From Streptomyces sp. V3I8 (GTDB lineage Bacteria > Actinomycetota > Actinomycetes > Streptomycetales > Streptomycetaceae), in NCBI RefSeq assembly GCF_030817535.1, contig NZ_JAUSZL010000002.1:124001-188000 (forward strand): a stretch of 64,000 nucleotides of DNA. Direction: 5' to 3'. A program made the translations under genes and the position numbers. This document shows, piece after piece, positions 8,373-17,246 of the stretch. Positions within the stretch are counted from its first letter, which is position 1; every line of letters begins with the position of its first letter. Under the pieces are notes generated by a model. It worked only from the letters and a program-made list of their open reading frames with translations, did no database searches and was not told where the DNA came from.

Positions 8373-8514
8373 GCGGTGGGCCACCGTCTTCCAGGGACCT
8401 CGACCACCGTGGCGGCCGTCAAGGATCCCCCCTCACCACCGGGAGCGGACCGTGTGTCCACGCCCTCCTCCCGGACCTGTGCACGGCCGCTCCCCTTCAC
8501 CGACTGGAGCCCCC

Positions 8515-9207
8515 ATGAGCGCCACCGACAAGGAGCCCGCTTCCGTCCTGCCCTTCCGGCGGACCGAGGCCGCCGGCACGCGGACCGTGCCGACGGCCAC
8601 CCCTCCCGACACCACGGGTGCCGGTCTGCTGCGCCTGATGCGGGAGGACCTGCGTGTCGTCGTCGAGCGCGACCCGTCCGTCCGCGGTCGTCTCGAAGCC
8701 GCGCTGCACCCCGCGCTGACCGCGCTGTGGACGCACCGGGTCGCCCACCGCCTGCACACCCGGGGCCGCAGGATGACGGCACGTCTGCTGGCCCGCTGGG
8801 CCCGGCGGCTGACCGCCGTCGAGATCCACCCCGGAGCGGTGCTGGGCCGCCGGGTGTTCATCGACCACGGAGCCGCGGTGGTCATCGGCGAGACCTGCAC
8901 GGTCGGCGACGACGTGACCATCTACCACCAGGTGACGCTCGGCGCGGTCGGCTGGTGGAGCGACAACGACAGGCCGGCGGGCGACCGGCGGCACCCGGTG
9001 GTGGGCCGTGGCGTCATCCTCGGCACCAACGCCACCGTGCTGGGTCCGGTGACCGTCGGCGACGACGCCGTCATCGGCGCCCAGGCCCTGGTCAACAAGG
9101 ACGTGCCGGCAGGCGCGCGGATGCTGGCCGCCACCGCCACCGGGCGCACGCCGCGCCGTACGTCCGAGGACGTCATCGCGAGCATCGCCTCGGCCGGTTC
9201 CTGGTAG
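8515..9207 (+). CDS. Serine O-acetyltransferase (CysE-like)
   Basis: This 230-residue left-handed beta-helix acyltransferase transfers acetyl from acetyl-CoA to serine, giving O-acetylserine. After a roughly 45-residue extension it shows the CysE core: IDHGAAVVIGETCTVGDD with the catalytic His, a GDRRHPVVG segment with the second conserved His, and hexapeptide repeats through GAQALVNKDVP. The ATG is preceded by GGAG. It stands first in the plus-strand block, next to a cysteine-synthase-like gene. As a second, cluster-embedded copy of a housekeeping function it most likely feeds a beta-substituted alanine rather than cysteine. The N-terminal extension is shorter than that of E. coli CysE, as in many actinobacterial forms. 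Confidence 0.88.
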   Translation: MSATDKEPASVLPFRRTEAAGTRTVPTATPPDTTGAGLLRLMREDLRVVVERDPSVRGRLEAALHPALTALWTHRVAHRLHTRGRRMTARLLARWARRLTAVEIHPGAVLGRRVFIDHGAAVVIGETCTVGDDVTIYHQVTLGAVGWWSDNDRPAGDRRHPVVGRGVILGTNATVLGPVTVGDDAVIGAQALVNKDVPAGARMLAATATGRTPRRTSEDVIASIASAGSW

Positions 9208-9310
9208 CCGCTCCCCCCTTTCCCCTCCCCCGCTTTCCCCTCCCCCGCGCCACCGGAGCAGCTCCCGCTCCGCCCCTTCCGTTGCACCGGATCCCAGAAG
9301 GAAGCACACC

Positions 9311-10288
9311 ATGCGCACCCTCGCACCGAACACCTTGCAGCCGCCCATGGTCCGGCCCGCCGTCGCCGACGGCATCGACGACCTCGTGGGCGCCACCCCC
9401 CTGGTCCGCCTCAGGCTCGAAGGCCTGGCGCAGGGCGCCGAGGTACTGGCCAAACTGGAGGCGGCCAACCCGATGTCCAGCAGCAAGGACCGGGCCGCTC
9501 TGTACATGCTCAAGGCCGCCGAGACACGGGGCGACCTGGCGCCGGGCGGCACGATCGTCGAGGCGACCTCCGGCAACACCGGCATCTCACTCGCCGCCCT
9601 GGCCGCGGCCCGCGGTTACCGCTGCGTCATCGTGCTGCCCGACAACGCGACGACCGAGCGGGTGCGTCTGCTGGCGGCGCTGGGCGCCGAAGTCGTCCGG
9701 ACGCCCGCCGACCTGGGGTACCCGGGAGCGATCGAGAAGGCCGAGGAGATCCACGCGGTCACCCCGGGCTCCTGGTTCCCCTGCCAGCACGAGAACGCGG
9801 ACAACGTCGAGGCCCACTACGCCACCACCGGCCCCGAGATCACCGCGGCCCTCACCTCCACCGGACGCCGCGTCGACACCCTGGTCGTCGCGGTCGGCAC
9901 CGGCGGGACCCTCACCGGCATCGCCCGCCACCTGCGGGAGCAGGATCCCTCGGTACGCGTCGTCGCGGTCGAGCCGGAGGGTTCCCCGCTGCTGTCCGGC
10001 GGGCAGGCCGGACGGCACCGCATCCCCGGTCTCAACGGCGGGTTCATCGCCCCGACCACCGATGTCTCCCTGATCGACGAGGTGATCGCCGTCAGTGACG
10101 CCGACGCCCTGCACACCGCCCGTCGACTCGCCGCCGGGCAGGGCCTGTTCGTCGGCGTCTCCTCCGGTGCGGCCGTGCACGCCGCGCGTCTGGTGGCCGC
10201 CCGGCCCGAATACCGCGACCAGACCGTCGTCACCGTCCTGCCGGACACCGGCGAGCGGTACCTGAGCATGTGGGAAGACCCGTCATGA
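9311..10288 (+). CDS. PLP-dependent cysteine synthase-family enzyme
   Basis: This 325-residue fold-type II PLP enzyme shows Lys59 in NPMSSSKDR as the Schiff-base lysine, the substrate loop EATSGNTG, the PLP-phosphate loop GTGGT and the SSGAA serine near the pyridine ring. OASS-family enzymes replace the acetoxy group of O-acetylserine with a nucleophile through an aminoacrylate. Coupling to the serine acetyltransferase gene and placement in a cluster suggest a dedicated beta-substitution with a nitrogen or oxygen nucleophile, as known for O-ureidoserine synthase DcsD of D-cycloserine biosynthesis, but the nucleophile cannot be read here. Its stop overlaps the cupin start as ATGA, so the two are translationally coupled. 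Confidence 0.87.
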   Translation: MRTLAPNTLQPPMVRPAVADGIDDLVGATPLVRLRLEGLAQGAEVLAKLEAANPMSSSKDRAALYMLKAAETRGDLAPGGTIVEATSGNTGISLAALAAARGYRCVIVLPDNATTERVRLLAALGAEVVRTPADLGYPGAIEKAEEIHAVTPGSWFPCQHENADNVEAHYATTGPEITAALTSTGRRVDTLVVAVGTGGTLTGIARHLREQDPSVRVVAVEPEGSPLLSGGQAGRHRIPGLNGGFIAPTTDVSLIDEVIAVSDADALHTARRLAAGQGLFVGVSSGAAVHAARLVAARPEYRDQTVVTVLPDTGERYLSMWEDPS

Positions 10289-10752
10289 CGCTGCTGGTGT
10301 CGAGCCTGAGGAAGTTCGGCGACGCGATGAAGGTCCGGATCGGGGAGACGACGACCACCCGGTATCTCGCGGTCGCCGCGACCACCGACGGCCGCCTCGG
10401 GATCTTCCACCACCACATGCTGCCGGGCGCCGCCGGAGCGGCCCCGCACTACCACACCCGTATCGCGGAGTCGTTCTACATCATCTCCGGGGAGGTCACC
10501 GTCCACGACGGCACGGGCTGGCACAAGGCCCACGCCGGCGACCTCATGCACGTGCCCGAGAACGCCGTGCACGGCTTCCGCAACGACAGCGACGCACCGG
10601 CGGAGATGCTGATCATCTTTACGCCCGCGGAGAACCGCGAAGCCTTCTTCACGGGTCTCGCGGAGCTCCTGGCCGACGGCAACACCCCGTCCCGGGCCGA
10701 GATGGTCGCGCTCATGGAGAAGTACGACCAGTTCGAGGTCGACGAGCCCTGA
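10285..10752 (+). CDS. Single-domain cupin protein
   Basis: The 155-residue cupin has an intact metal motif: HYHTRIAESFYIISG supplies His-x-His and Glu, and PENAVHGF supplies the third His. A charged C-terminal tail follows. Cupins of this size serve as isomerases, dioxygenases or metal-dependent lyases in biosynthetic clusters, and some act in N-N bond formation when fused to a tRNA-synthetase-like domain, which is absent here. The start at 10285 overlaps the preceding gene as ATGA; an internal ATG at 10327 is possible. The exact reaction is unknown. Confidence 0.8.
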   Translation: MTLLVSSLRKFGDAMKVRIGETTTTRYLAVAATTDGRLGIFHHHMLPGAAGAAPHYHTRIAESFYIISGEVTVHDGTGWHKAHAGDLMHVPENAVHGFRNDSDAPAEMLIIFTPAENREAFFTGLAELLADGNTPSRAEMVALMEKYDQFEVDEP

Positions 10753-10786
10753 CCCGACCGTCGCCCGCCCTCCCCCCCCCTCCTCC

Positions 10787-10827
10787 GTTCCCCGTTCCCT
10801 GTTCCCTGTTCCTCCTTCCTCGTTCCG
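10787..10827. repeat. Heptad tandem repeat of GTTCC words
   Basis: GTTCC-type words occur with a strict 7-bp period at 10787, 10794, 10801 and 10808, then CTTCC at 10815 and GTTCC at 10822, in the spacer before the EamA transporter gene. It may be a variant operator related to the 11-bp arrays or simply a slipped-strand expansion. Confidence 0.6.
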
Positions 10828-10852
10828 CTCGAGAACTTCCAGGAGTCATCAC

Positions 10853-11839
10853 ATGAATCCCGTCAACTGGGCCCGTTTCGGCCTGCTCGCCGCCCTGTGG
10901 GGGTGCAGCTTCGCCTTCATCAAGGTGTCGCTGGACGCCTTCGCGCCCCTCCAACTCGCCTTCGGGCGGCTCCTCGTGGGCGCCCTCGTCGTCACCCTGA
11001 TCCTCGCCGTGACCAAGGGCGCCTTCCCCCGGCGCGCGGTCTGGGGACACATCGTCGTCGCCTCGGTGTTCGGCAACGTCGTGCCGTTCACCCTCTTCGC
11101 CGTCGGGGAGCAGCACACCACCGCCACCATCGCCGGCGTCATCCAGGGCGCCACGCCCCTGGTCACCCTCGGTCTGGCCGCCGTGGCCATCCGCACGGAG
11201 AAGCCCACGGCCCGCAAGGTGACCGGGCTCGTGATCGGGTTCGTCGGACTGATCGTCGTCGTCGGGCCGTGGCGGACCCATGGTTTCGGCTCCCTCGGCG
11301 GTCAGCTGGCCTGTGTCGGGGCAGCGGTCAGCTACGCGATCAGCTTCGTCTACCTCCGTCGCTTCATCTCCCCGTACAAGATCCCGGCGCTCGCGGTGAC
11401 CGCGGCACAGCTCACCTCCGCCATGGTCATCACCGGTCTGATCACCACCTTCTCGATCGGCTGGGACCTGCCGGGCGAGCTGACGGCCGGCCCGCTGCTG
11501 TCCCTCCTGGTCCTGGGCGGTGCCTCCACCGGTATCGCCTTCGTCCTGATGAACCGGCTCATCGCGGACGCCGGCCCGACCACGGCCTCCGGCGTCAACT
11601 ACCTGGTCCCCGTGTTCTCCGTGCTGGTCGGAGCGGTGGCGCTCAGCGAGAGCGTCACCTGGAACGTGCCGGTGGGCGGTGCGGTGGTCATCGCCGCGCT
11701 CGCCCTCGCGGAGGGGCGGCTGCCGCTGCCGGCGCGCCGCGGCGCGGACGCGGACGCGGGTGCGCCGACGCCTGCCGCTCCGGCTCCAGCTCCGGCTTCT
11801 TCTCCGGCTTCGACCGCGGTCGCCCGGGAGGTCTGCTGA
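10853..11839 (+). CDS. EamA/DMT-family exporter
   Basis: The 328-residue membrane protein has ten predicted hydrophobic segments in two EamA repeats. The first repeat begins FGLLAALWGCSFAFIKV and the second near residue 140-150 (LACVGAAVSYAISFVYL). Members export metabolites such as O-acetylserine, cysteine and other amino acids. It follows the acetylserine and cysteine-synthase-like genes and precedes a strong terminator, so it closes the first transcription unit and is the likely product or intermediate exporter of the cluster. The C-terminal 40 residues are Ala/Pro-rich and cytoplasmic. Confidence 0.87.
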   Translation: MNPVNWARFGLLAALWGCSFAFIKVSLDAFAPLQLAFGRLLVGALVVTLILAVTKGAFPRRAVWGHIVVASVFGNVVPFTLFAVGEQHTTATIAGVIQGATPLVTLGLAAVAIRTEKPTARKVTGLVIGFVGLIVVVGPWRTHGFGSLGGQLACVGAAVSYAISFVYLRRFISPYKIPALAVTAAQLTSAMVITGLITTFSIGWDLPGELTAGPLLSLLVLGGASTGIAFVLMNRLIADAGPTTASGVNYLVPVFSVLVGAVALSESVTWNVPVGGAVVIAALALAEGRLPLPARRGADADAGAPTPAAPAPAPASSPASTAVAREVC

Positions 11840-11882
11840 ACCTTCCGCACGAGCCCGTACGGGCCTGAAGAGTCCGTACGAG

Positions 11883-11935
11883 ACGAACGCCGCACGGCGC
11901 GCCCCGCTTCCCGGGGCGCGCCGTGCGGCGTTCGT
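11883..11935. terminator. 24-bp perfect hairpin terminator
   Basis: Bases 11883-11906 are fully complementary to 11912-11935 with a 5-base loop, 43 bases after the EamA stop. It separates the operon at 8515-11839 from the one at 12349-19221. Confidence 0.85.
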
Positions 11936-11948
11936 GTGTCTACCGGGC

Positions 11949-12062
11949 GTTCCCGGGCCCGGCGGGGAACGGCCCGCCGCGGCACGGCTCGCGCGGACCG
12001 TTCCCCGCACGGTTCCCGTGTCCCCTCGTGGGGCGGGAGCGACGTGGGACACGACCGGGAAC
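11949..12062. promoter_or_regulatory. GTTCCC/GGGAAC-rich promoter region of the second operon
   Basis: GTTCCC occurs at 11949, 12000 and 12012, and GGGAAC at 11965 and 12057, in about 115 bases between the terminator and the bicupin gene. The remaining spacer to 12349 holds short GCACCG-type repetitions but no gene that I can support. Confidence 0.4.
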
Positions 12063-12348
12063 CCGCCGCGCGAACCTACGGAGGCAAGCGGAAGAGAGGC
12101 CACGGAAGCCGTTCCGGCCACCATGCCCCTCCCCCGCCGGGCCACCGGCTCACGCGCCACGGCCCACGGTCCACGGCCAGTACCGGTGCACCGAGTACCG
12201 AGCACCAGCACCGGTGCACCGAGCGCTTCGGCGCCACCCCGTCCTCGTACGACGGGCCGCACGGTTTCGCACCCGCCCGCGGTCCCCCACGGCACCAGCA
12301 GGCCGGCGCCACCGCACCGGCCTTCGAACACAGGAAGCAGTCACCGGC

Positions 12349-13191
12349 ATGCCCCCATCCAGCGCACCCGCCACAGCCACCGCCACCACCACCGCCCTCG
12401 GTGACGCCCGCATCATCACCGCGGCCGAATTCGAGTTCCACCCCGTCACCGGCGCCGCCCCCGCCGCCCGGACCACGATCGCGACCCCGGTCAGCCCGGC
12501 CGCCGGTGCCACCCACGTCACCCTCCACGTGGTCCGGATCGCCGCCGGCGAGTCGTACGTCCCCGAGCACAGCGCGGCCGAGGAGAACACCGCCGTGATC
12601 TTCTCGGGCACCGGCTCGGCCGCCGTCGGCGACCTCGCCCTCCCCGTCGAGCGCGGGTCCGCCGCCTACGCCCCCACCGGCCGCTCCCTCACCCTCACCG
12701 CGGACGCCAGGGGCATGACCGCCTACGTGTGGCGCACCCCCCTCGCGAACGCACCCGTCGGGAGCGATCCCGTCCTGCACTCCTCCCTCTGGGACGAGAC
12801 CACTCAGCTGCGCGGCTTCGGCGGGACCGGCCAGGTCGGCGCCGCGGAACGCCGGGCCACCATGAACTTCGTCTTCTGGCCCGGGAACGGCAGCAGCCGG
12901 CTGTGCCTGCACTGCGGCATCCAGCAGCCGGGCGAGACCTTCAACGTCCATCTCCACCCCGACAGCGACGAGGCGTTCATCGCCTTCGAGGGCGTCGGCC
13001 AGATGTACCTGCGCGACCGCTGGATCGACGTGGGCGCGGGCGACGTCCTGTACGCGTCCCCCGGTGTCCTGCACGGCGCCCGCAACCCGCACACCGGTCC
13101 CACCGCCCGCCGCTTCGTGACCTGCGGTGGGCCCAGCCCCTACGACCCGGCGCTCTACTCCGCCGCCGGCTACTCCTCACAGGTCAGGTGA
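12349..13191 (+). CDS. Bicupin protein (ureidoglycine-aminohydrolase-like fold)
   Basis: The 280-residue protein contains two cupin domains. The N-terminal one (about 40-125) has lost the metal His-x-His motif, reading PEHSAAEENTAVIFSG. The C-terminal one (about 165-265) is intact, with NVHLHPDSDEAFIAFEG and PGVLHGARN giving three His and one Glu. A dead first domain with a live second domain resembles (S)-ureidoglycine aminohydrolase and relatives, enzymes that act on ureido carbon. With a dihydroorotase-like gene in the same operon, ureido chemistry is an attractive but unproved idea. The ATG at 12349 follows AGGAAG. It is the first gene of the second operon. Confidence 0.75.
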   Translation: MPPSSAPATATATTTALGDARIITAAEFEFHPVTGAAPAARTTIATPVSPAAGATHVTLHVVRIAAGESYVPEHSAAEENTAVIFSGTGSAAVGDLALPVERGSAAYAPTGRSLTLTADARGMTAYVWRTPLANAPVGSDPVLHSSLWDETTQLRGFGGTGQVGAAERRATMNFVFWPGNGSSRLCLHCGIQQPGETFNVHLHPDSDEAFIAFEGVGQMYLRDRWIDVGAGDVLYASPGVLHGARNPHTGPTARRFVTCGGPSPYDPALYSAAGYSSQVR

Positions 13192-13198
13192 ACGCAGC

Positions 13199-15061
13199 GT
13201 GTGCCGCATATACGGAACCTTCAACGTCCATTCCGACCGGGCCGAGCTGCGCCGCGTCGCCGACCTGATGCACCACGGCGGTCCCGACGCCCAGGGCGTC
13301 GCGCACCGGCCCGACTGGGCGCTCGGCAACAACCGTCTGTCGATCATGGACCCCGAGGGGGGCGCCCAGCCCTACCACCTCGGCCGGGTCACCGTGGTCT
13401 TCAACGGTGAGATCTACAACCACCGCGAGCTGCGCGAGCGCCTCACCGGCCTCGGCTTCCACTTCGACGACCAGTGCGACGGCTCCGTGCTCCCCGCGCT
13501 GTACCTCACGTACGGGGACCGGTTCGCCGAGCACCTGGACGGCATGTACTCCGTCGCGATCATGGATCTGCGGCAGACCCCGCGCATGGTGCTGGCCACC
13601 GACGACTCGGGCATGAAGCCGCTGTACTACCACTGGGACCGTGCCGCCGGCCGCTTCCACTTCGCCTCCGAACTGCCCGCGCTCCTGGGCTTCGCCGGGG
13701 TGAGGGCCGAGGAGGACGAGGCGGGTCTGGACGCCTACCTGACCTCCAAGACGCCGTTCGGCAACCGCACCATGTTCCGCGGGATCCAGGTGTTCCCGCC
13801 GGCCACCACCGCCGTCCTCAGCCACCGGGACGGGCTGCGGCTCAGGCAGCGTCCGATGGCCCACGAGCTGGGCCTGCGCCCCGACAGGGACCGCACCCTC
13901 ACCGAGGCCGGCGACCAGCTGCGCGACCTGCTGTCCGAGGAGGTGTCGCGGCTCCTGATCGCGGACGCCCCCGTCGCGGCGGTCACCTCCGGCGGGCTCG
14001 ACTCCAGTCTCGTCACCGCGCTCGCCGCCCGGGCGCTGCGCGACGGCGGCGGCAGTGGCAGCCTGCACACCTTCAACATCGCCTACACCGGCACCTGGCC
14101 GAGCGACGAGCGCGCCTACGCCGCCGAGGTGGCACGCGCCGCCGGCACCACGCACCACCAGGTCGAGGTCGATCCGGCCACCTTCCCGGACCTGATGACC
14201 GACGTGGTACGCCACCTGGGGCAGCCGAACGCCGACCCGATCACCCTGTCGACGTTCTCCCTCTTCCGCGCGGTCCGTGACGCCGGCTTCAAGGTCGCCC
14301 TCACCGGCGACGCGGCCGACGAACTGTTCAGCGGATACTCCCGGATGACCCAGGCGGTCGCCGCGCACCACGGTTCGCACTGGATCGACGGCTACCTCGA
14401 CCACCTCGCCGCCGTCCCGCGGGCCCTGCGCGAGAGCCTCTACACCGACGAGTACGCCTTCGCCGTGAACGCGGTCGGTCCGGCCCTGCCGCCCGGCGTC
14501 CGGCGGATCCTGCACAGCAGCCCCGGCACCCGGTTGCAGCGCATCGGCGCGGTGGAGCAGCGCTACCGGCTGCCCGCCTACCACCTGCGGCGCGTCGACC
14601 ACCTGTCGATGGCGAGCTCGGTCGAGGTGCGGCTGCCGTTCACCCAGCCGTCCGTCGTGCGCTTCGCCGCCGGTCTCACCGACGAGCAGCGGCTCGTACC
14701 GGGCGTGGGCGTGAAGCGGGCCCTGTACCAGGCCGCGCAGGGGCTCATCCCCCGCAGCGTGCTGGAACGGCCCAAGCAGCCCTTCACCCTCCCGGTCACC
14801 GCGATGCTCGCGCCCGGCCAGCGGCTGTGGACCCTCGCCCGGGACGTCCTGTCCCCCCAGGCGCTGCGCGCCGACGGCCGGATCCGCCCGGAGCGGGTCG
14901 ACGCCCTCTTCGACGAGCAGGCCGCCCGGCCGGGCGACACGGTGTCCCTGGCCCTGTGGTCCCTGATGTCGCACCAGCTGTGGCGCCAGGAGTTCTTCGG
15001 CGCGGCGGGAGCGCCCCTCACCCTGCACACCCCGGTACGAGTCCTGCAGGAGGCGGCATGA
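13199..15061 (+). CDS. Asparagine synthetase-like glutamine amidotransferase
   Basis: This 620-residue AsnB-family protein starts GTG-TGC, so Cys2 becomes the N-terminal nucleophile of a class II glutaminase domain, supported by FNGEIYNH. The synthetase domain has the PP-loop motif TSGGLDSSL near residue 264, which adenylates a carboxylate. The usual HRGPD signature reads HHGGPDAQG, losing the Arg that helps bind glutamine, a notable change. AsnB homologues in clusters form amides or close lactam rings, as in beta-lactam synthetase and lasso cyclase. It begins 8 bases after the bicupin and its stop overlaps the next start (ATGA). Confidence 0.85.
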   Translation: MCRIYGTFNVHSDRAELRRVADLMHHGGPDAQGVAHRPDWALGNNRLSIMDPEGGAQPYHLGRVTVVFNGEIYNHRELRERLTGLGFHFDDQCDGSVLPALYLTYGDRFAEHLDGMYSVAIMDLRQTPRMVLATDDSGMKPLYYHWDRAAGRFHFASELPALLGFAGVRAEEDEAGLDAYLTSKTPFGNRTMFRGIQVFPPATTAVLSHRDGLRLRQRPMAHELGLRPDRDRTLTEAGDQLRDLLSEEVSRLLIADAPVAAVTSGGLDSSLVTALAARALRDGGGSGSLHTFNIAYTGTWPSDERAYAAEVARAAGTTHHQVEVDPATFPDLMTDVVRHLGQPNADPITLSTFSLFRAVRDAGFKVALTGDAADELFSGYSRMTQAVAAHHGSHWIDGYLDHLAAVPRALRESLYTDEYAFAVNAVGPALPPGVRRILHSSPGTRLQRIGAVEQRYRLPAYHLRRVDHLSMASSVEVRLPFTQPSVVRFAAGLTDEQRLVPGVGVKRALYQAAQGLIPRSVLERPKQPFTLPVTAMLAPGQRLWTLARDVLSPQALRADGRIRPERVDALFDEQAARPGDTVSLALWSLMSHQLWRQEFFGAAGAPLTLHTPVRVLQEAA

Positions 15062-16092
15062 CCATCAGCCTCGCCCGGGCGCACGGCACCCCGTGCCCGA
15101 CCGCCGTCGTGGACGCGCGCACCATGCCCGAATCGGAACCCGAACTGCTCGCCCGGCTCACCGAACTGCGGGCGGCCCTCGCCGACCAGGGAGCCGCCGA
15201 CGTCCTGAAGAACGCCCTCGTCCAGCCCTCCCGGCACCCCCTGTTCGACCTGGACTACCGCTTCGTCCAGTCGATGCCGGACCGTCTCGACAGCTTCGAC
15301 CTGCGCGGCTCCTGCGGACACTCGATCCTGGCGGCGGTCGAGGCGGCGGCCCGTACCGGCATGATCCAGCCCCTCGTGCCGGGCTGCCGGGTCCGGGTCA
15401 ACGTGCTCAACAACGGGGACAACGTGGTGTGCGAGGCGGAGGAGACCACGGACGGGGGCACCCGCTTCACGGCGCACTTCCTCTGCTCGCCGCCGCGGCC
15501 GGTGAACGAGCTCCTGATCACCGGTGAGCCCGTCACCGGCGTCCGGTTCGACGGGAGCACGGTCCCCGTCTCCCTGGTCTCCATGGGCAATCCGTACCTC
15601 TTCGTGCACGCCGCCGAACTGGGCGTCCACACCGTCGAGGACCTCTTCGCCGACGACCTCGTGCTGTTCGACCGGATGACCAGGCTGCGTCTGGCGGTCT
15701 GCCGGGCCCAGGGGTGGGACACCACCGGCGCCTTCCCCAAGGTGGCCGCGCTGCTCCCCGACGGTGTGGGCTCCCTCGCGGTCCGTGCCATCTCCGTCCC
15801 GTCCTGGCATCCGACGGTGGCGCTCACCGGCGCCACCTGCCTCGCCGCCGGCGCCGCCGTGGAGGGCACGATCCCCTACCTCCTGTCCGGTGTCTCGGAG
15901 CAGTCGGACAGCGGCATGCTCGCCCTGCGCACGCCGGGCGCCACGGTCCGCGCCTCGGCCCGTACGACGGGCGGCCCCCACGACCGCCGGCTGGCCTGGA
16001 TCTCCGTCGCGGAGAAGCAGGTCGACTACCGCGGCCCCTTCCTGCCCGCCACAGCCTCCGAGGAGTTGTCATGGCTTCCGCTGACAGCCTGA
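15058..16092 (+). CDS. PrpF/DapF-fold isomerase
   Basis: The 344-residue product resembles the PrpF branch (methylaconitate isomerase, oxalomesaconate tautomerase) of the diaminopimelate epimerase fold: two pseudo-symmetric halves, GSCGHSILAAVEAA near residue 82 with the candidate catalytic Cys, and MGNPYLFVHAAELG near 179. These enzymes shift double bonds or racemise a carbon without cofactor. In the D-cycloserine pathway a relative (DcsC) racemises O-ureidoserine, which makes a racemase role worth considering beside the cysteine-synthase-like gene. Its start overlaps the AsnB-like stop, and its 3' end overlaps the next gene by 22 bases. Confidence 0.75.
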   Translation: MTISLARAHGTPCPTAVVDARTMPESEPELLARLTELRAALADQGAADVLKNALVQPSRHPLFDLDYRFVQSMPDRLDSFDLRGSCGHSILAAVEAAARTGMIQPLVPGCRVRVNVLNNGDNVVCEAEETTDGGTRFTAHFLCSPPRPVNELLITGEPVTGVRFDGSTVPVSLVSMGNPYLFVHAAELGVHTVEDLFADDLVLFDRMTRLRLAVCRAQGWDTTGAFPKVAALLPDGVGSLAVRAISVPSWHPTVALTGATCLAAGAAVEGTIPYLLSGVSEQSDSGMLALRTPGATVRASARTTGGPHDRRLAWISVAEKQVDYRGPFLPATASEELSWLPLTA

Positions 16093-17246
16093 CGGTGCCC
16101 GACGCGCCGACGCTCACCGGCCTGCCGCCCGCCCCGTCGGCCGCCGCTCTGACCGCGCCCGTGCGCAAGCTGCTGGCCGCCCATGCCCAGGACGCCGACG
16201 AGAGCGGCGAACCCGACCGGCCGGCCCTGGCGGTGCTGCGCGAGAGCGGCCTGCTGGGTCTGGCGCTGCCCTTCGAGTACGGCGGCGCGGGTGCGGACGC
16301 CGAAGGGCTCAACACGGCCGTCGAAGAGGTGGCGCAGGTCAACGCCTCCGCCTCGATCATGCTCTTCCAGCACTACGCGGTCAGCCGGCGCATCCTCGAA
16401 CACGGCAGTCCGGCCCTGCGCCGCAGGCTGCTGCCCCGGCTGGCCCGGGGCGACTGGCTGGCCGCCTCCGCCTGGAGCGAGCCGGGGGCCGGCGCGAACA
16501 AGAAGCAGCTGTCCACCACCGCCCGCCGCACGCCCGACGGCGGCTGGGTCCTGAACGGCGCCAAGTCCTTCACCACCAGCGCCGGTCTGGCCGACATCTA
16601 CCTGGTGCTGGCCCGGACGGAGGAACCGGCGCCGGACGCCGCCCCGGACACCGGCTACGGTTCCGTCGGCCAGACCTTCTTCCTGATACCGGCCGACACC
16701 CCGGGGCTGGTGCCCGACACCTCGCTGCGGCTGACCGGCATGCGCGGTTCGGCGACGGGGTTCGTCTCCGTGCACGACTGCCACGTCCCCGACACCGCCC
16801 GGCTGGGGCCGATCGGCACGGCCGCCTCGATCATCGCCGGCGTCCGGGACAGCGGTGCCACGCTCGGCGCCGTGTCCGTGGGCCTGGCCCAGGCCGCCCT
16901 CGACCTGGCCCATCGGCACGCGGAGCGCCGCGGCCTGCTGGCCCAGCAGGCGGTACGTCACCGGCTGGTGGACATCGCCGGCGAGGTGGAGACGGCCCGT
17001 GCGGTCGTCGAGCGGGCCGGCCGGCGTACCGCTCCCGACCCCGGGATCGCCACGCTGCACTCCAAGCTCGTCGCCTCCTCGGCCGCCGAGCGCGTCGTCA
17101 ACGCCGTCGAGCGGCTCCTGGGCTCGGCCGGCTACGTCGCCTCGAACGAGATCAACCGCTACGGACGCGACGCCCGCGCCGTCGCCCTGATGGGACCGAC
17201 CAACGACCTCTGCAAGGAACTGGTGAGTCTGACGTGGAACCGTTGA
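16071..17246 (+). CDS. Acyl-CoA dehydrogenase-fold flavoprotein, catalytic Glu absent
   Basis: The 391-residue protein has the ACAD three-domain layout, with SAWSEPGAGANKK (FAD/substrate loop), the NGAKSFTTSAGLAD strand and a C-terminal helical domain with GSAGYVASNEINRYGRDARA. The family's YEGT segment reads MGPT near residues 374-377, so the Glu base of straight-chain dehydrogenases is Gly375. A flavin reductase is encoded in the same operon. Together this favours a two-component monooxygenase of the ACAD fold, such as nitrososynthases or the isobutylamine N-hydroxylase VlmH, over a dehydrogenase. This is inference; some dehydrogenases carry their base elsewhere. Confidence 0.8.
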   Translation: MASADSLTVPDAPTLTGLPPAPSAAALTAPVRKLLAAHAQDADESGEPDRPALAVLRESGLLGLALPFEYGGAGADAEGLNTAVEEVAQVNASASIMLFQHYAVSRRILEHGSPALRRRLLPRLARGDWLAASAWSEPGAGANKKQLSTTARRTPDGGWVLNGAKSFTTSAGLADIYLVLARTEEPAPDAAPDTGYGSVGQTFFLIPADTPGLVPDTSLRLTGMRGSATGFVSVHDCHVPDTARLGPIGTAASIIAGVRDSGATLGAVSVGLAQAALDLAHRHAERRGLLAQQAVRHRLVDIAGEVETARAVVERAGRRTAPDPGIATLHSKLVASSAAERVVNAVERLLGSAGYVASNEINRYGRDARAVALMGPTNDLCKELVSLTWNR

